This document shows, piece by piece, positions 37,416-49,470 of a stretch of 64,000 nt of DNA. The stretch covers positions 1,736,001 to 1,800,000 of the forward strand of contig NZ_CP060711.1 in assembly GCF_014395425.1 (NCBI RefSeq). The letters are read 5' to 3'. How positions within the stretch are numbered: the stretch's first letter is position 1; each line of letters opens with the position of its first letter. The notes under the pieces were generated by a model. That model was not told the DNA's origin. It saw only the letters and a list, made by a program, of their open reading frames with translations, and made no database searches. This DNA comes from Thermomonas brevis (GTDB taxonomy: Bacteria; Pseudomonadota; Gammaproteobacteria; Xanthomonadales; Xanthomonadaceae). A program made the position numbers and the translations under genes.

Positions 37416-38515
37416 GCGAAGCGGCATCCCCTTCGCAGCGCTACGCCGAGGGCGTGGCGCGCGGCGACTGGCGCGACGATCCGGCCCAGCATGGCGCACT
37501 GCGCGCGCTGGACCGCATCCACAACGCGTTGCTGCAACCAGCACCTACGCGCGGCTTGCTGGATCGACTGTTCGGCGGCGGCGAAGCCCCGGCCGGCATC
37601 CACGGCTTGTACCTGTGGGGCGGCGTCGGCCGCGGCAAGACCTTCCTGATCGACCTGTTCTTCGCCGGGCTGCCGATCAGGGAGAAGCGCCGCACCCACT
37701 TCCACCGCTTCATGCGCGAGGTGCACGAGCGCCTGCGCGCGCATGCAGGCCAGCGCGATCCGCTGGTCGCCATCGCCCGCGAATGGCGGCGCTCGCTGCG
37801 GGTGCTGGTGCTGGACGAATTCTTCGTCAGCGACATCGGCGACGCGATGCTGCTGGCGCGGCTGCTGGAACGCCTGTTCGCCGAAGGCGTGACCCTGGTG
37901 ACGACCTCCAACGCCGCGCCGCGGGACCTGTACAAGGACGGCCTGCAGCGCGCGCGCTTCCTGCCGGCCATCGACCTGATCGAACGCCAGTGCGAGGTGG
38001 TCGAACTGGTCAGCGACACCGACTACCGCCTGCGCGCGCTGACCAAGTCGCCGGTCTACCGCGCACCGCTGGACGCGGAGTCGGACGCGTGGCTGGAGCG
38101 GCGCTGGCGCGAGCTGGGCGGCGACGACGCGCACCGCGACGCCGGCATCGTCGTTGACGGCCGCCGCATCCCGGTGCGCGCGCGCAGCAAGGGGCTGTGC
38201 TGGTTCGATTTCGACGCGCTGTGCGAAGGCCCGCGCGGCAACGCCGACTACATCGAGATCGCGCGCGAGTTCCACACCATCCTCGTCGGCGGCATCCCGC
38301 ATTTCGACGCGCTGCGCGACGACGCCGCGCGCCGCTTCGTGCACCTGATCGACGAGCTGTACGATCGCCACGTCAACCTGATCTGCACCGCCGACGCCGC
38401 GCCGATGGCGCTGTATTCGGGCGAACGCCTGACCGGCGCGTTCGAACGCACCGCCTCGCGGCTGATCGAAATGCAATCGTCCGACTACCTCGCCTTCGAG
38501 CACCGCAGCGAATGA
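37412..38515 (+). CDS. zapE: Cell division ATPase ZapE (AFG1-like)
   Basis: 367 aa. Walker [10 protein letters not shown] (about residue 67), then [13 protein letters not shown], Walker [12 protein letters not shown], sensor region [17 protein letters not shown] and late [16 protein letters not shown]: the full AFG1/ZapE pattern. ZapE binds FtsZ and affects Z-ring stability in E. coli. Overlaps both neighbours by 4 bp (hydrolase and queF). Confidence 0.93.
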   Translation: MSEAASPSQRYAEGVARGDWRDDPAQHGALRALDRIHNALLQPAPTRGLLDRLFGGGEAPAGIHGLYLWGGVGRGKTFLIDLFFAGLPIREKRRTHFHRFMREVHERLRAHAGQRDPLVAIAREWRRSLRVLVLDEFFVSDIGDAMLLARLLERLFAEGVTLVTTSNAAPRDLYKDGLQRARFLPAIDLIERQCEVVELVSDTDYRLRALTKSPVYRAPLDAESDAWLERRWRELGGDDAHRDAGIVVDGRRIPVRARSKGLCWFDFDALCEGPRGNADYIEIAREFHTILVGGIPHFDALRDDAARRFVHLIDELYDRHVNLICTADAAPMALYSGERLTGAFERTASRLIEMQSSDYLAFEHRSE

Positions 38516-39333
38516 ACGCCAACACCACCACCGGCTCGCCGCTTGGCCGCGACACCGCCTATCCCGCGCAGTACGACGCCGGCCTGCTGTACCCGATCCC
38601 GCGCGCGGCAGCGCGCGCGGAGCTCGGCATCGCGGGCGATGCGCTGCCGTTCGTGGGCTTCGACCGCTGGCAGGCGTTCGAACTGTCGTGGCTGGACGGG
38701 CGCGGCAAACCGCACGTCGCCACCGCCACGCTGCGGGTGCCGGCGCAGTCGCCGAACCTGGTCGAATCCAAGTCGCTCAAGCTCTACCTCAACTCCTTCA
38801 ACGCCAGTCGCTTCGACGCCGCCGAGGCGGTACGCGCACGCGTCGAAGCGGATCTGTCGCAGGCGGCGGGCGCGCCGGTCGAAATGGCGTTCGGCCTGCC
38901 GTCGATGGAAGCGGGCACCGTCGCCGAAAACATCGACGGCCTCGACGTCGCCATCGACCGCTACGGCCCGCCGGATGCGGCGCTGCTGTCGGCGGATGCC
39001 GGCGACATCGTCGAGGAAACCCTGACCAGCGCGCTGCTGAAATCCAACTGCCCGGTCACCGGCCAGCCCGACTGGGCCGACGTCGCCATCGCCTATCGCG
39101 GCCCGCGCATCGACCGCGCGGGACTACTGCGCTACCTGGTCAGCTTCCGCGACCACGCCGAGTTCCACGAGCAGTGCGTGGAGCGCATCTTCATCGACCT
39201 GATGGCCCGCTGCGCGCCGCAGCGGCTGTCGGTGGAAGCCCGCTACACCCGGCGCGGCGGACTGGACATCAATCCGTGGCGGGCCACGCCCGGCCATCTC
39301 GTCCCGCAGGCGTGGCGCACTGCGCGGCAGTGA
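38512..39333 (+). CDS. queF: NADPH-dependent 7-cyano-7-deazaguanine reductase QueF
   Basis: 273 aa, the long two-domain type. [14 protein letters not shown] is the substrate-binding QueF signature. Catalytic Cys in [15 protein letters not shown] and the ECVxxxF-like [12 protein letters not shown] are present. It reduces preQ0 to preQ1 in queuosine synthesis. Overlaps zapE by 4 bp. A weak stem (GCGGGC-AAC-GCCCGC) followed by TTTTCTT lies 14 bp downstream and may end the transcript. Confidence 0.95.
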   Translation: MNANTTTGSPLGRDTAYPAQYDAGLLYPIPRAAARAELGIAGDALPFVGFDRWQAFELSWLDGRGKPHVATATLRVPAQSPNLVESKSLKLYLNSFNASRFDAAEAVRARVEADLSQAAGAPVEMAFGLPSMEAGTVAENIDGLDVAIDRYGPPDAALLSADAGDIVEETLTSALLKSNCPVTGQPDWADVAIAYRGPRIDRAGLLRYLVSFRDHAEFHEQCVERIFIDLMARCAPQRLSVEARYTRRGGLDINPWRATPGHLVPQAWRTARQ

Positions 39334-39424
39334 AGCGGACTGAACCGCGGGCAACGCCCGCCATGTTTTCTTAACGCGGCTCGTGCAAGCGTGGCCCTGT
39401 CCGACTACCGGGCAAGGAGTCCCC

Positions 39425-39733
39425 ATGAGCAACGACAAGAAACCCGACTTCTCCGACGTGCAAAGCGGCGTGCAGAGCACGGAGCAGATCAAGCCAGACT
39501 TCTCCGACGTCCAGTCCAAGGTGACGTCGACCGAGGCCATCGCGGAAAGCGATGGCGGCGAACAGACCTACACCGTGGCGAAGGGAGACAACCTGTCGAA
39601 GATCGCCAAGCACTTCTACGGCAAGCAGGACTGGAAGCGCATCTTCGACGCCAACCGCGACCAGCTTTCCGATCCCGACAGGATCCAGCCGGGCCAGGTG
39701 CTGAAGATCCCCGCGCCGGAAGGCGAAGCCTGA
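39425..39733 (+). CDS. LysM-domain protein with duplicated N-terminal motif
   Basis: 102 aa. The C-terminal half is one LysM domain (QTYTVAKGDNLSKIAKHFYG...WKRIFDANRDQL...IQPGQVLKIP), as in the potassium-binding protein Kbp/YgaU, but the BON domain is missing. The N-terminal 45 residues contain a duplicated segment (KPDFSDVQS...STE twice) that is Asp/Ser-rich and probably flexible. No signal peptide, so a cytoplasmic location is likely. 50 bp upstream of a lipoprotein gene. Confidence 0.88.
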   Translation: MSNDKKPDFSDVQSGVQSTEQIKPDFSDVQSKVTSTEAIAESDGGEQTYTVAKGDNLSKIAKHFYGKQDWKRIFDANRDQLSDPDRIQPGQVLKIPAPEGEA

Positions 39734-39783
39734 TCGCCGCGCGATCGCCGCCGCTTCAACCCCATCACAGAAAGGACATCCGC

Positions 39784-42649
<2,866 letters not shown>

Positions 42650-42725
42650 CCGTCTGCGGCGCGCGTGCCCGGATGCGTGACGGGCACGCGCTACCCTCTG
42701 CTTTCCCCTCGACCGGAGCCGTGCC

Positions 42726-43541
42726 ATGACCCGTTTGTCCGCCGCCATCGCCGCCGTTCTCCTGTTCGCCACGGGCGCGCCGTCGATCGCGCAGGAAGCC
42801 GCCACGCAGGCGACGCCGGCCCAAGAGGACATGACGCTGGCCGCCGCCATCGCCGGCGACTGGCGCGCGCCGGCCAACGTCGCCCGCGACCGCTATCGCC
42901 ACCCCGCCGAAACGCTGGCCTTCTTCGGCGTGAAGCCGACCGACACCGTCATCGAGATCAACCCGTCGGGCGGCTGGTACAGCGAACTCCTGGCGCCGTG
43001 GCTGCGCGCGGGCGGCCGCTACGTGGCCGCGGTTCCGGCCAGCGGACGCGAAAGCCCGCTGAAGGCGAAGTTCGCCGCCGCCCCCGCCCGTTACGGCCGC
43101 GCGCAGTGGCTGGACTACGACGGCAAGGCGCCGGCGTTCGGCGGCGCGGGCTCCGCGGATGCGGTGCTGACGTTCCGCAACGTGCACAACTGGGTGGCGG
43201 CCGGCACCGCCGACGCCTATTTCAAGGCGTTCTTCGATGCGCTCAAGCCCGGCGGCACGCTGGGCGTGGTCGATCACCGGGCGAAGCCCGGAACCGATCT
43301 GGACGCGATGAAGGCCTCCGGCTACCTGACCGAAGCGCTGGTGATCGAAACCGCCACCCGCGCCGGCTTCGTGCTGGAAGCGAAAAGCGAGGCCAACGCC
43401 AATCCGGCCGACGATGCCCGGCATCCGAACGGCGTGTGGACGCTGCCGCCGACCAACCGCCACGAGGCGGCCGACGACGCCAAATACCAGGCCATCGGCG
43501 AAAGCGATCGGATGACCCTGCGGTTCCGCAAGCCGGGTTGA
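42726..43541 (+). CDS. Exported class I methyltransferase-like protein
   Basis: 271 aa. Signal peptide to SIAQ (about residue 23). The fold follows a SAM methyltransferase ([19 protein letters not shown] for motif [32 protein letters not shown]), but motif I lacks the usual GxGxG. Related periplasmic proteins are widespread and unassigned. SAM is not known to be abundant outside the cytoplasm, so activity is uncertain. Single gene 10 bp before rluE. Confidence 0.82.
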   Translation: MTRLSAAIAAVLLFATGAPSIAQEAATQATPAQEDMTLAAAIAGDWRAPANVARDRYRHPAETLAFFGVKPTDTVIEINPSGGWYSELLAPWLRAGGRYVAAVPASGRESPLKAKFAAAPARYGRAQWLDYDGKAPAFGGAGSADAVLTFRNVHNWVAAGTADAYFKAFFDALKPGGTLGVVDHRAKPGTDLDAMKASGYLTEALVIETATRAGFVLEAKSEANANPADDARHPNGVWTLPPTNRHEAADDAKYQAIGESDRMTLRFRKPG

Positions 43542-43551
43542 TCGACGCCGC

Positions 43552-44094
43552 GTGCTGATCGCCTTCAACAAGCCGTACGGCGTGCTCTGCCAGTTCACCG
43601 ACCGCAGCGTGCCGCCGCGGCCGACGCTGGCCGGTTTCGGCCTGCCGGCGGGCGTGTACCCGGCGGGGCGGCTGGACTTCGATTCGGAAGGGCTGCTGCT
43701 GCTGACCGACGACGGCCGGCTGGCGCATCGGCTCACCGATCCGCGCCACAAGGAAGCGAAGACCTACTGGGTGCAGGTGGAAGGCGAACCGGACGAGGCG
43801 CGGCTCGACGCGCTGCGCCGCGGCGTCGACCTCAACGACGGCCCGACCCTGCCCGCGCAGGCGCACCGCATCGACGCGCCCGCGCTGTGGCCGCGCGACC
43901 CGCCGGTGCGCTTCCGCAAGACCGTGCCGGATGCGTGGCTGGAACTGACGATCCGCGAGGGCCGCAACCGCCAGGTGCGGCGGATGACCGCGGCGGTCGG
44001 ACTGCCGACGCTGCGGCTGGTGCGGGCGGCGATCGGGCCGCATCGGCTGGACGGACTGCCGCCGGGGCGGTGGCGGGACACGGGCGTTCGCTGA
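43552..44094 (+). CDS. rluE: 23S rRNA pseudouridine synthase, RluE-type
   Basis: 180 aa from a GTG start. RsuA/RluE family without an S4 domain: [14 protein letters not shown], the catalytic Asp in [51 protein letters not shown]. The short length and absent S4 domain match RluE (pseudouridine 2457 of 23S rRNA in E. coli) more closely than RluB/RluF. Confidence 0.9.
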   Translation: MLIAFNKPYGVLCQFTDRSVPPRPTLAGFGLPAGVYPAGRLDFDSEGLLLLTDDGRLAHRLTDPRHKEAKTYWVQVEGEPDEARLDALRRGVDLNDGPTLPAQAHRIDAPALWPRDPPVRFRKTVPDAWLELTIREGRNRQVRRMTAAVGLPTLRLVRAAIGPHRLDGLPPGRWRDTGVR

Positions 44095-44173
44095 ACCGGG
44101 ATCGCATCGCTGTTTTCCGCCGCGCGCGTTTGCTACCGTCGCCGCACTGACAGGCGCGGGGAGCGCTTCGCCG

Positions 44174-45289
44174 ATGCCGAACCAGATCGCCAGGACCGGC
44201 CGCATTCTCGTGGTCACCGCGCAGCCGGCCAGCGCGGCCTCGATCGCCGCGCTGCTGGAGCGCCACGGCCACGCGGCGATGATCGCCGCGACCCGCGAAG
44301 AAGCGCTCGCCAGCGCCGCCGAACACGTCCCCGACCTGATCCTGCTGGACCTGCCGATGCCGGGGCAGGTCGGGCTGGAGCTGCTCGTCACGCTGCACGA
44401 ACAGCCCGCGCTGCGGCCGATCCCGGTGATCGTGCTGGCCTCCGCGTCGGACCACGCGCGCCTGCTGCGCGCGTTCGAAGCCGGCGCGGTCGACTGCATC
44501 GGCAAGCCCTGCTCGCCCGAGGAAATGATGGCGCGCGTGCACGTGCACCTGCGCCTGAAGCTGACCCGCGACCGCCTGGAGCAGGTGGCGCGCGAACGCC
44601 AGGAACTGGTCACCCTGGTGGCGCACGATTTGAAGAACCCGCTGACCAGCGTGCTGTTCGCCTGCGAGATGCTGGCGCTGCCGGACTGCAAGGCGGAGCG
44701 CGCGCCGCGCTACCTGCAGGTCATCGACGACAGCACGCGCGAGGCGCTGGGCTACATCCGCAACTACCTGCAAAGCCAGGCGCACGCCTCCGCCCAGCCC
44801 GCCGGCAAGGCCTGCGCCCATCTGGGCGAAACCCTGCGCTGGCTGGCCGCGCGCTACGAACTGCAGCTGGAGGCCAGCGGCCTGCGCCTGCGCATCGAGG
44901 CACCCGACCCCGACGCCTGCGTGGCGATCGGCGGGCAGGTATTGCGCCAGCTCGGCGAGAACCTGATCAGCAACGCGCTGAAATACGCCCGCGACGGCGG
45001 CGAGCTGGAGCTGATCGCAAAGCCGGGAGCGCCCGGCTTCTGGCAACTGGTGGCGCAGGATCGCGGCCCAGGCGTTCCCGCCGGCTTCCGGCCGCAGCTG
45101 TTCACGCCGTTCAAGCGCGCGCACGAGAACGACGCCGCAGCCAGCCATTCCAGCGGGCTGGGCCTGACGCTGGCGCGGCAGATCGCGATCAATGCCGGCG
45201 GCCGGCTGTGGTACGAGGACCGCGACGGCGGCGGCGCCCGCTTTCTGCTGGAGCTGCCGGAGATCGACTGCGGCGAAGACTGCGCCTAG
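44174..45289 (+). CDS. Receiver / histidine kinase fusion with degenerate receiver
   Basis: 371 aa. Receiver about 10-125 with D59 (LLDLPMPG) and K111, but the acid pocket is lost (VVTAQ where VDD is expected), so Mg-dependent phosphorylation is doubtful. HisKA with H151 (VAHDLKNPLTS), HATPase_c with N-box NLISNALKYA, QDRGPGVP and SGLGLTLA. Same domain order as the gene at 203-1360. No membrane segment. No response-regulator partner is adjacent. Confidence 0.9.
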   Translation: MPNQIARTGRILVVTAQPASAASIAALLERHGHAAMIAATREEALASAAEHVPDLILLDLPMPGQVGLELLVTLHEQPALRPIPVIVLASASDHARLLRAFEAGAVDCIGKPCSPEEMMARVHVHLRLKLTRDRLEQVARERQELVTLVAHDLKNPLTSVLFACEMLALPDCKAERAPRYLQVIDDSTREALGYIRNYLQSQAHASAQPAGKACAHLGETLRWLAARYELQLEASGLRLRIEAPDPDACVAIGGQVLRQLGENLISNALKYARDGGELELIAKPGAPGFWQLVAQDRGPGVPAGFRPQLFTPFKRAHENDAAASHSSGLGLTLARQIAINAGGRLWYEDRDGGGARFLLELPEIDCGEDCA

Positions 45290-45292
45290 GGC

Positions 45293-45625
45293 TCAGGCGC
45301 CGTATTCGTCCTGTTCCTGCCGTTCCTGCGATTTCCGGCGCACCGCATCGACGCGGGTGGCGCGGCCTTCGATCAACACCTGCTGCTTGGCGCGGCGGCG
45401 TGCCGCCAGCCACAGCAGGCCGGCGCCGGCGACCGCCGCGCCCACCAGCACCGGGTTGCGGCGCACGAATCCGCCCGCGACCTTCGAACCGGCGCGCAGC
45501 GCGCCGAGCGCAGCGCCGGTTTCCACCCAGTGCATCGCCTTGTCCGGCATTTTGCTGCGCAGGCCGTCGCCGATCTCGCCGATCAGCTCCATCGCGCGAT
45601 CCTGCGCCTTGTCCAGTTTGCCCAT
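45293..45625 (-). CDS. Small membrane-associated protein of unknown function
   Basis: 110 aa. An amphipathic N-terminal half is followed by one membrane helix (NPVLVGAAVAGAGLLWLAAR) and a basic, Gln/Glu-rich tail. The layout recalls the YqjD/ElaB (DUF883) ribosome-associated membrane proteins, but I see no firm family motif. Convergent with the receiver-kinase (3-bp gap). Confidence 0.65.
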   Translation of the reverse strand: MGKLDKAQDRAMELIGEIGDGLRSKMPDKAMHWVETGAALGALRAGSKVAGGFVRRNPVLVGAAVAGAGLLWLAARRRAKQQVLIEGRATRVDAVRRKSQERQEQDEYGA

Positions 45626-45740
45626 GGTGCGCTCCTCAGGATTGGTGGCTGCGCCGCAGTGTCGTCGCCGCCGCGTTCATGGCGCGTGATTGTTGCGCTG
45701 CCCCTTGCGGATGCGGAGCTGTCCCATCGTGCAAAAAGCA

Positions 45741-45819
45741 TTTGGACGCGGATCAACGCGGATGAAAGGCGGATGCCTGTGGTTCGATGCGCATCTTCCG
45801 CGTTGATCCGTGTCCAAAA
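45741..45819. repeat. Palindromic repeat, family B
   Basis: TTTGGACGCGGATCAACGCGGA at the left pairs with TCCGCGTTGATCCGTGTCCAAA at the right, 35 nt apart. Same arms as the copy at 22091. Lies in the 45626-45859 gap downstream of hrpB; nothing else is seen there. Confidence 0.85.
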
Positions 45820-45859
45820 GGCTGTTGCCGCTTCTCTCGCATCCAAGGGCAGGTCGGCA

Positions 45860-48460
45860 TCACGTCCCGCGCGGCTTGACCCGATGCGTCGCCGTGGCGC
45901 TCCAGGGATCGTCCGGCCACGGATGCTTGGGATAGCGCCCCTTCATTTCCTTCTTCACTTCCGGATAGGTGCGCTCCCAGAACCCGTGCAGGTCCTGGGT
46001 CACCTGCAGCGGGCGGCCGGCGGGCGAGAGCAGGTGCAGGGTGAGCGGGACGCGGCCGTCGGCGACGCGCGGGGTTTCCGCCAGTCCGAACAGTTCCTGC
46101 AGCTTCACCGCCAGCACCGGCGAGGCCGGTTCGCCATGGTCGTCCAGCGCGTAGTCGATGCCGCGCTGCATGCCGGAAGGCACTTCGATCCGGGTCGGTG
46201 CGAGCTGGTCGATGCGCTGGCGCAGGTTCCAGTCGACGCCGGATTTCAGCGCCTCGGCCAGTTCGTCGCCGCCCAGCGCGTCCAGCCGGGTCTTGCCGGC
46301 GAAGGCGGGTTTCAGCCAATCGTCCAGCGACGCCAGCAGTGCGGCGTCGGACAGATCCGGCAGCGCGAGCTCGGGCAGCCAAGCGCGCAGGCACTGCACG
46401 CGGATGCGCCACTGCGACAGCGCCTCGCTCCAAGGCAGCGCGGACAGGCCGAGCTCGCGCACCGCCGCCGTCAACGCGGCGGCGGCCAGCGCGGGATCGG
46501 CGCGGCCGGCGGATTTCGCCGCCAGCACGATGCCGTTGAAGCGGGCGATGCGTTCGCTGACCAGCGCGCGCCTGTCCGCGTCCCAGCGCACTTCGTCGGC
46601 CTCGGAAAAATGCGCGGCGAACTCGCGCCGCAGCGCCGCTTCGTCGACCGGCGCACCGCGCAGCAGCAGCGCGTCCTTGGCCTCGAAGCGCAGCTCGCTG
46701 GCGACCAGCCATGGCTCGCCGTACAGCGCGCTGTCGTCGAACAACCGCGCGCTGCGGCCGTTCGCCAGCAGATAGCGGCGCGGGTCCTGCGGATGCTGTT
46801 TCGCGATGCGGTCCGGAAACGCATGCGCCAGCAGGTCGCCGATCGCGTGCGCCGGTGCGGACGCGGGCGGCGGCGCGTCGCAGCGCAGGCGGCGACGCCA
46901 CTGCTTCGCGGCGGCGTCGATGGCGGCGAGGCCGGAACGGCTGGCGTCCGCACCCACACGGCCATTGCGGAACGCGGCCAGCGCCTGCCAGCGCGGCGCC
47001 AGCGCGTCGGAACGCGAGCGCAAGGGATCGCGCGCCTCGACCAGCGCGGCGATGTCGCAGGCCAGCGCGAGGCGCGACGGATCGTCCGCCGCCAGCAGCA
47101 TCGCGGCGAGGCGCGGATGCGTGCCCAGCGCCAGCATCCTCCTGCCGCGCGGCGTGAGCCTGCCGGCCTTGTCCAGCGCATCCAGCCGATGCAGCAGATC
47201 GCGGCCCGCCGCCAGCGCGCCGGCCGGCGGCGGATCGACGAAGCGCAGGTCGGCGCTGCCCCAGGCCGCCAGTTCCAGCGGCAGCGACGCCAGTTCGACC
47301 TGCGCGATTTCCGGACGGCGCTGCGGCTCCAGTCGCTGCGACTGCGGCCACAGCCGATACGCCCAGCCGTCGGCGACGCGGCCCGCGCGGCCCGCACGCT
47401 GATCGGCGGACGCCTGCGAAATGGACACCGTTTCCAGCCGCGAGAAGCCGCTGTTCGGATCGAAGCGCGGCTCGCGCGCCAATCCGCTGTCGATCACCAC
47501 GCGCACGCCCGGCAGCGTCACCGAGGACTCGGCCACGTTGGTCGCCAGCACTACCCGGCGGCGGCCGTCGGATGCGGGCTGCAGGACGCGCGACTGCTGT
47601 TCGATCGGGAGTTCGCCGTGCAGGGCGAGCACTTCAATGCCCTGCTCCTCCCCTTTCGCGAAGCGAAGGGGGAGGTCGGGAGGGGGTGGCTTTTGTCCAT
47701 CCACGGAAGAGCACCCCTCCCCAGCCCTCTCCTTCGCTTCGCGAAAGGGAGGGAGCAGGGCCGACACCTTCGCGATCTCGCGCTGCCCCGGCAGGAACAC
47801 CAGCAGATCGCCGGGATGCGTGGCCAACGCCTGCTCGACGGCGCGACGGACCTGATGCTCCAGCGCCTCGTCGCGGCGCGCCGGAAAATGCGCAACCTCG
47901 ACCGGGAAGCTGCGGCCGGCGCTGGACAGGCGCGGCGCATCGAGGAACGCGGCAAGGCGCTCGCCATCCAGCGTCGCCGACATCGCCACGATCCGCAGGT
48001 CGTCGCGCAATCCCGCCTGCACGTCCAGCGCCAGCGCGAGGCCGAGGTCGCCAGCCAGGTGGCGCTCGTGGAACTCGTCGAACAGCAGCGCGCCGACGCC
48101 GTCCAGCCCGCTCCCACCAAGCTCGGGATCGTCCTGCAGCATGCGGGTGAGGATGCCCTCGGTGACCACCTCGATGCGGGTCTTCGCCGACACCTTGTTC
48201 TCGAAGCGGATGCGGTAGCCGACGGTCTCGCCCACCGCCTCGCCGAGTTGCTTGGCCATGAACCCCGCTGCGGCGCGCGCGGCCACGCGGCGCGGCTCCA
48301 GCATCACGATCTTGCGGCCCTGCAGCCACTCGGCAGCCAGCAGCGCCAGCGGCACCTGCGTGGTCTTGCCCGCGCCGGGCGGCGCTTCCAGCACCAGCCG
48401 GGGATGCGCGGCGAGCGAGGCGACGATGTCCGGCAGCAGCGGCGTGATCGGAAATTGCAT
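45860..48460 (-). CDS. hrpB: ATP-dependent helicase HrpB with in-frame repeat insertion
   Basis: 866 aa, about 35 longer than usual. DEAH helicase: Walker A LEAPPGAGKTTQVPL (about 27-41), DEFHERHLAGDLGLAL, SATLDGERL, TNVAESSVTLPGVRVVIDSGL, QRAGRAGR, and the HrpB-specific C-terminal domain. Between LLVFLPGQREIAKVSALL and GIEVLALHGELPIE about 35 extra residues (PPFREAKERAGEG...LRFAKGEEQ) are the translation of the palindrome at 47646-47757. The start ATG at 48460 (MQFPITPLLPDIV) is the usual one; the longer frame crosses another repeat. Function of HrpB is poorly known. Confidence 0.92.
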   Translation of the reverse strand: MQFPITPLLPDIVASLAAHPRLVLEAPPGAGKTTQVPLALLAAEWLQGRKIVMLEPRRVAARAAAGFMAKQLGEAVGETVGYRIRFENKVSAKTRIEVVTEGILTRMLQDDPELGGSGLDGVGALLFDEFHERHLAGDLGLALALDVQAGLRDDLRIVAMSATLDGERLAAFLDAPRLSSAGRSFPVEVAHFPARRDEALEHQVRRAVEQALATHPGDLLVFLPGQREIAKVSALLPPFREAKERAGEGCSSVDGQKPPPPDLPLRFAKGEEQGIEVLALHGELPIEQQSRVLQPASDGRRRVVLATNVAESSVTLPGVRVVIDSGLAREPRFDPNSGFSRLETVSISQASADQRAGRAGRVADGWAYRLWPQSQRLEPQRRPEIAQVELASLPLELAAWGSADLRFVDPPPAGALAAGRDLLHRLDALDKAGRLTPRGRRMLALGTHPRLAAMLLAADDPSRLALACDIAALVEARDPLRSRSDALAPRWQALAAFRNGRVGADASRSGLAAIDAAAKQWRRRLRCDAPPPASAPAHAIGDLLAHAFPDRIAKQHPQDPRRYLLANGRSARLFDDSALYGEPWLVASELRFEAKDALLLRGAPVDEAALRREFAAHFSEADEVRWDADRRALVSERIARFNGIVLAAKSAGRADPALAAAALTAAVRELGLSALPWSEALSQWRIRVQCLRAWLPELALPDLSDAALLASLDDWLKPAFAGKTRLDALGGDELAEALKSGVDWNLRQRIDQLAPTRIEVPSGMQRGIDYALDDHGEPASPVLAVKLQELFGLAETPRVADGRVPLTLHLLSPAGRPLQVTQDLHGFWERTYPEVKKEMKGRYPKHPWPDDPWSATATHRVKPRGT
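47646..47757. repeat. Palindromic repeat, family C, inserted in hrpB
   Basis: CCCCTTTCGCGAAGCGAAGG at the left pairs with CTTCGCTTCGCGAAAGGG at the right; GGGAGGGGGTGG pairs with CCACCCCTCCCC-like sequence inside, giving a long imperfect hairpin. It has an in-frame length without stops on the hrpB strand. Confidence 0.85.
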
Positions 48461-48484
48461 GCGCGCATTTTCTCGCTTTTTGCC

Positions 48485-48575
48485 CGTCATTCCCGCGAAG
48501 GCGGGAATCCAGTTCTGGCTTTTTTGCTTCGAAGAGAAGATCAAAAGCTGGATTCCCGCCTTCGCGGGAATGACG
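48485..48575. repeat. Palindromic repeat, family A, complete copy
   Basis: Both halves carry the intact core (ATTCCCGCGAAGGCGGGAAT and ATTCCCGCCTTCGCGGGAAT), joined by about 40 nt including AGCTGGATT. It lies between the divergent hrpB and tatD starts, only 27 bp from tatD, so it might influence either promoter. Confidence 0.9.
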
Positions 48576-48602
48576 CGCTGAGCACACTCTTACAATAGAC
48601 GC

Positions 48603-49409
48603 ATGCAGCTCATCGACATCGGCCTGAATCTCACCCACGACAGCTTCGACCGCGACCGCGATGCGGTGTGGCAGCGCGCGCGCGACGCCGGCGTGACCCG
48701 CGCCATCCTCACCGGCGCCAGCCGCGAGCATTCGCCGAAGGCGCTGGAACTGGCCCGCACCCGCCCCGGCGAATGGTTCGCCACCGCCGGCGTGCATCCG
48801 CATCACGCGACGGAATACACCGAGGAATGCGACGCCGAACTGCGCGCGCTGCATGCGCATGCGGAAGTCGTCGCGGTGGGCGAATGCGGGCTGGACTACT
48901 TTCGCGACTTCTCGCCGCGCCCGGCGCAGCGGCGCGCGTTCGAGCGGCAGTTGCAGATCGCCGCGGACCTTGCCGTCGATGGCGTGGGCAAGCCGCTGTT
49001 CCTGCACCAGCGCGACGCCCACGCCGACTTCATGGCGATGATGCGCAACTTCGACGGCCGGCTCGGCCCGGCGGTGGTGCATTGCTTCACCGGCACCCGC
49101 GAGGAACTGTTCGACTGCCTCGACCAGGACTGGCACATCGGCATCACCGGCTGGCTCTGCGACGAACGCCGCGGCGCGCACCTTCGCGAGCTGGTGAAGC
49201 ACATCCCCGCCAACCGCCTGATGGTGGAGACCGACGCGCCCTACCTGCTGCCGCGTACGCTCAAGCCGATGCCGAAGGATCGCCGCAACGAGCCTGCGTT
49301 CCTGCCGCACATCGTCGAGGAGCTGGCACGCGACCGCAGCGAGGACATCACCGCCACCGCCGCCAACAGTATGACGACGGCGGCGACGTTCTTCCGGCTT
49401 CCGGCCTGA
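48603..49409 (+). CDS. tatD: TatD-family metal-dependent DNase
   Basis: 268 aa, with close agreement to E. coli TatD along its length: MQLIDIGLNLT, TAGVHPHHATE, VVAVGECGLDYFRDFS, FLHQRDAH, VVHCFTGTREELFDC, GITGWLCDERRG, VETDAPYLLPRTLKP, RRNEPAFLPHIV. The N-terminal HxH of the wider family is replaced by IGxN, as in true TatD. 3'-5' exonuclease on single-stranded DNA/RNA in family members. Single gene, convergent with a lipoprotein gene. Confidence 0.94.
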   Translation: MQLIDIGLNLTHDSFDRDRDAVWQRARDAGVTRAILTGASREHSPKALELARTRPGEWFATAGVHPHHATEYTEECDAELRALHAHAEVVAVGECGLDYFRDFSPRPAQRRAFERQLQIAADLAVDGVGKPLFLHQRDAHADFMAMMRNFDGRLGPAVVHCFTGTREELFDCLDQDWHIGITGWLCDERRGAHLRELVKHIPANRLMVETDAPYLLPRTLKPMPKDRRNEPAFLPHIVEELARDRSEDITATAANSMTTAATFFRLPA

Positions 49410-49412
49410 TCC

Positions 49413-49449
49413 CGAAAACGAAACGCTCGGCGGATGCCGGGCGTCGTTT
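49413..49449. terminator. Bidirectional terminator between tatD and lipoprotein genes
   Basis: GAAAACGAAACGCTCGGC and GCCGGGCGTCGTTT form a hairpin with one mismatch, flanked by A and T runs suitable for both directions. Confidence 0.55.
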
Positions 49450-49470
49450 GCTTGCGCGGCGCGCGGAAAC

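Noticed and set aside
45530..48598. 1022-codon open frame on the plus strand opposite hrpB
   Set aside because: Shadow of the helicase gene; no motifs, crosses three palindromic repeats.
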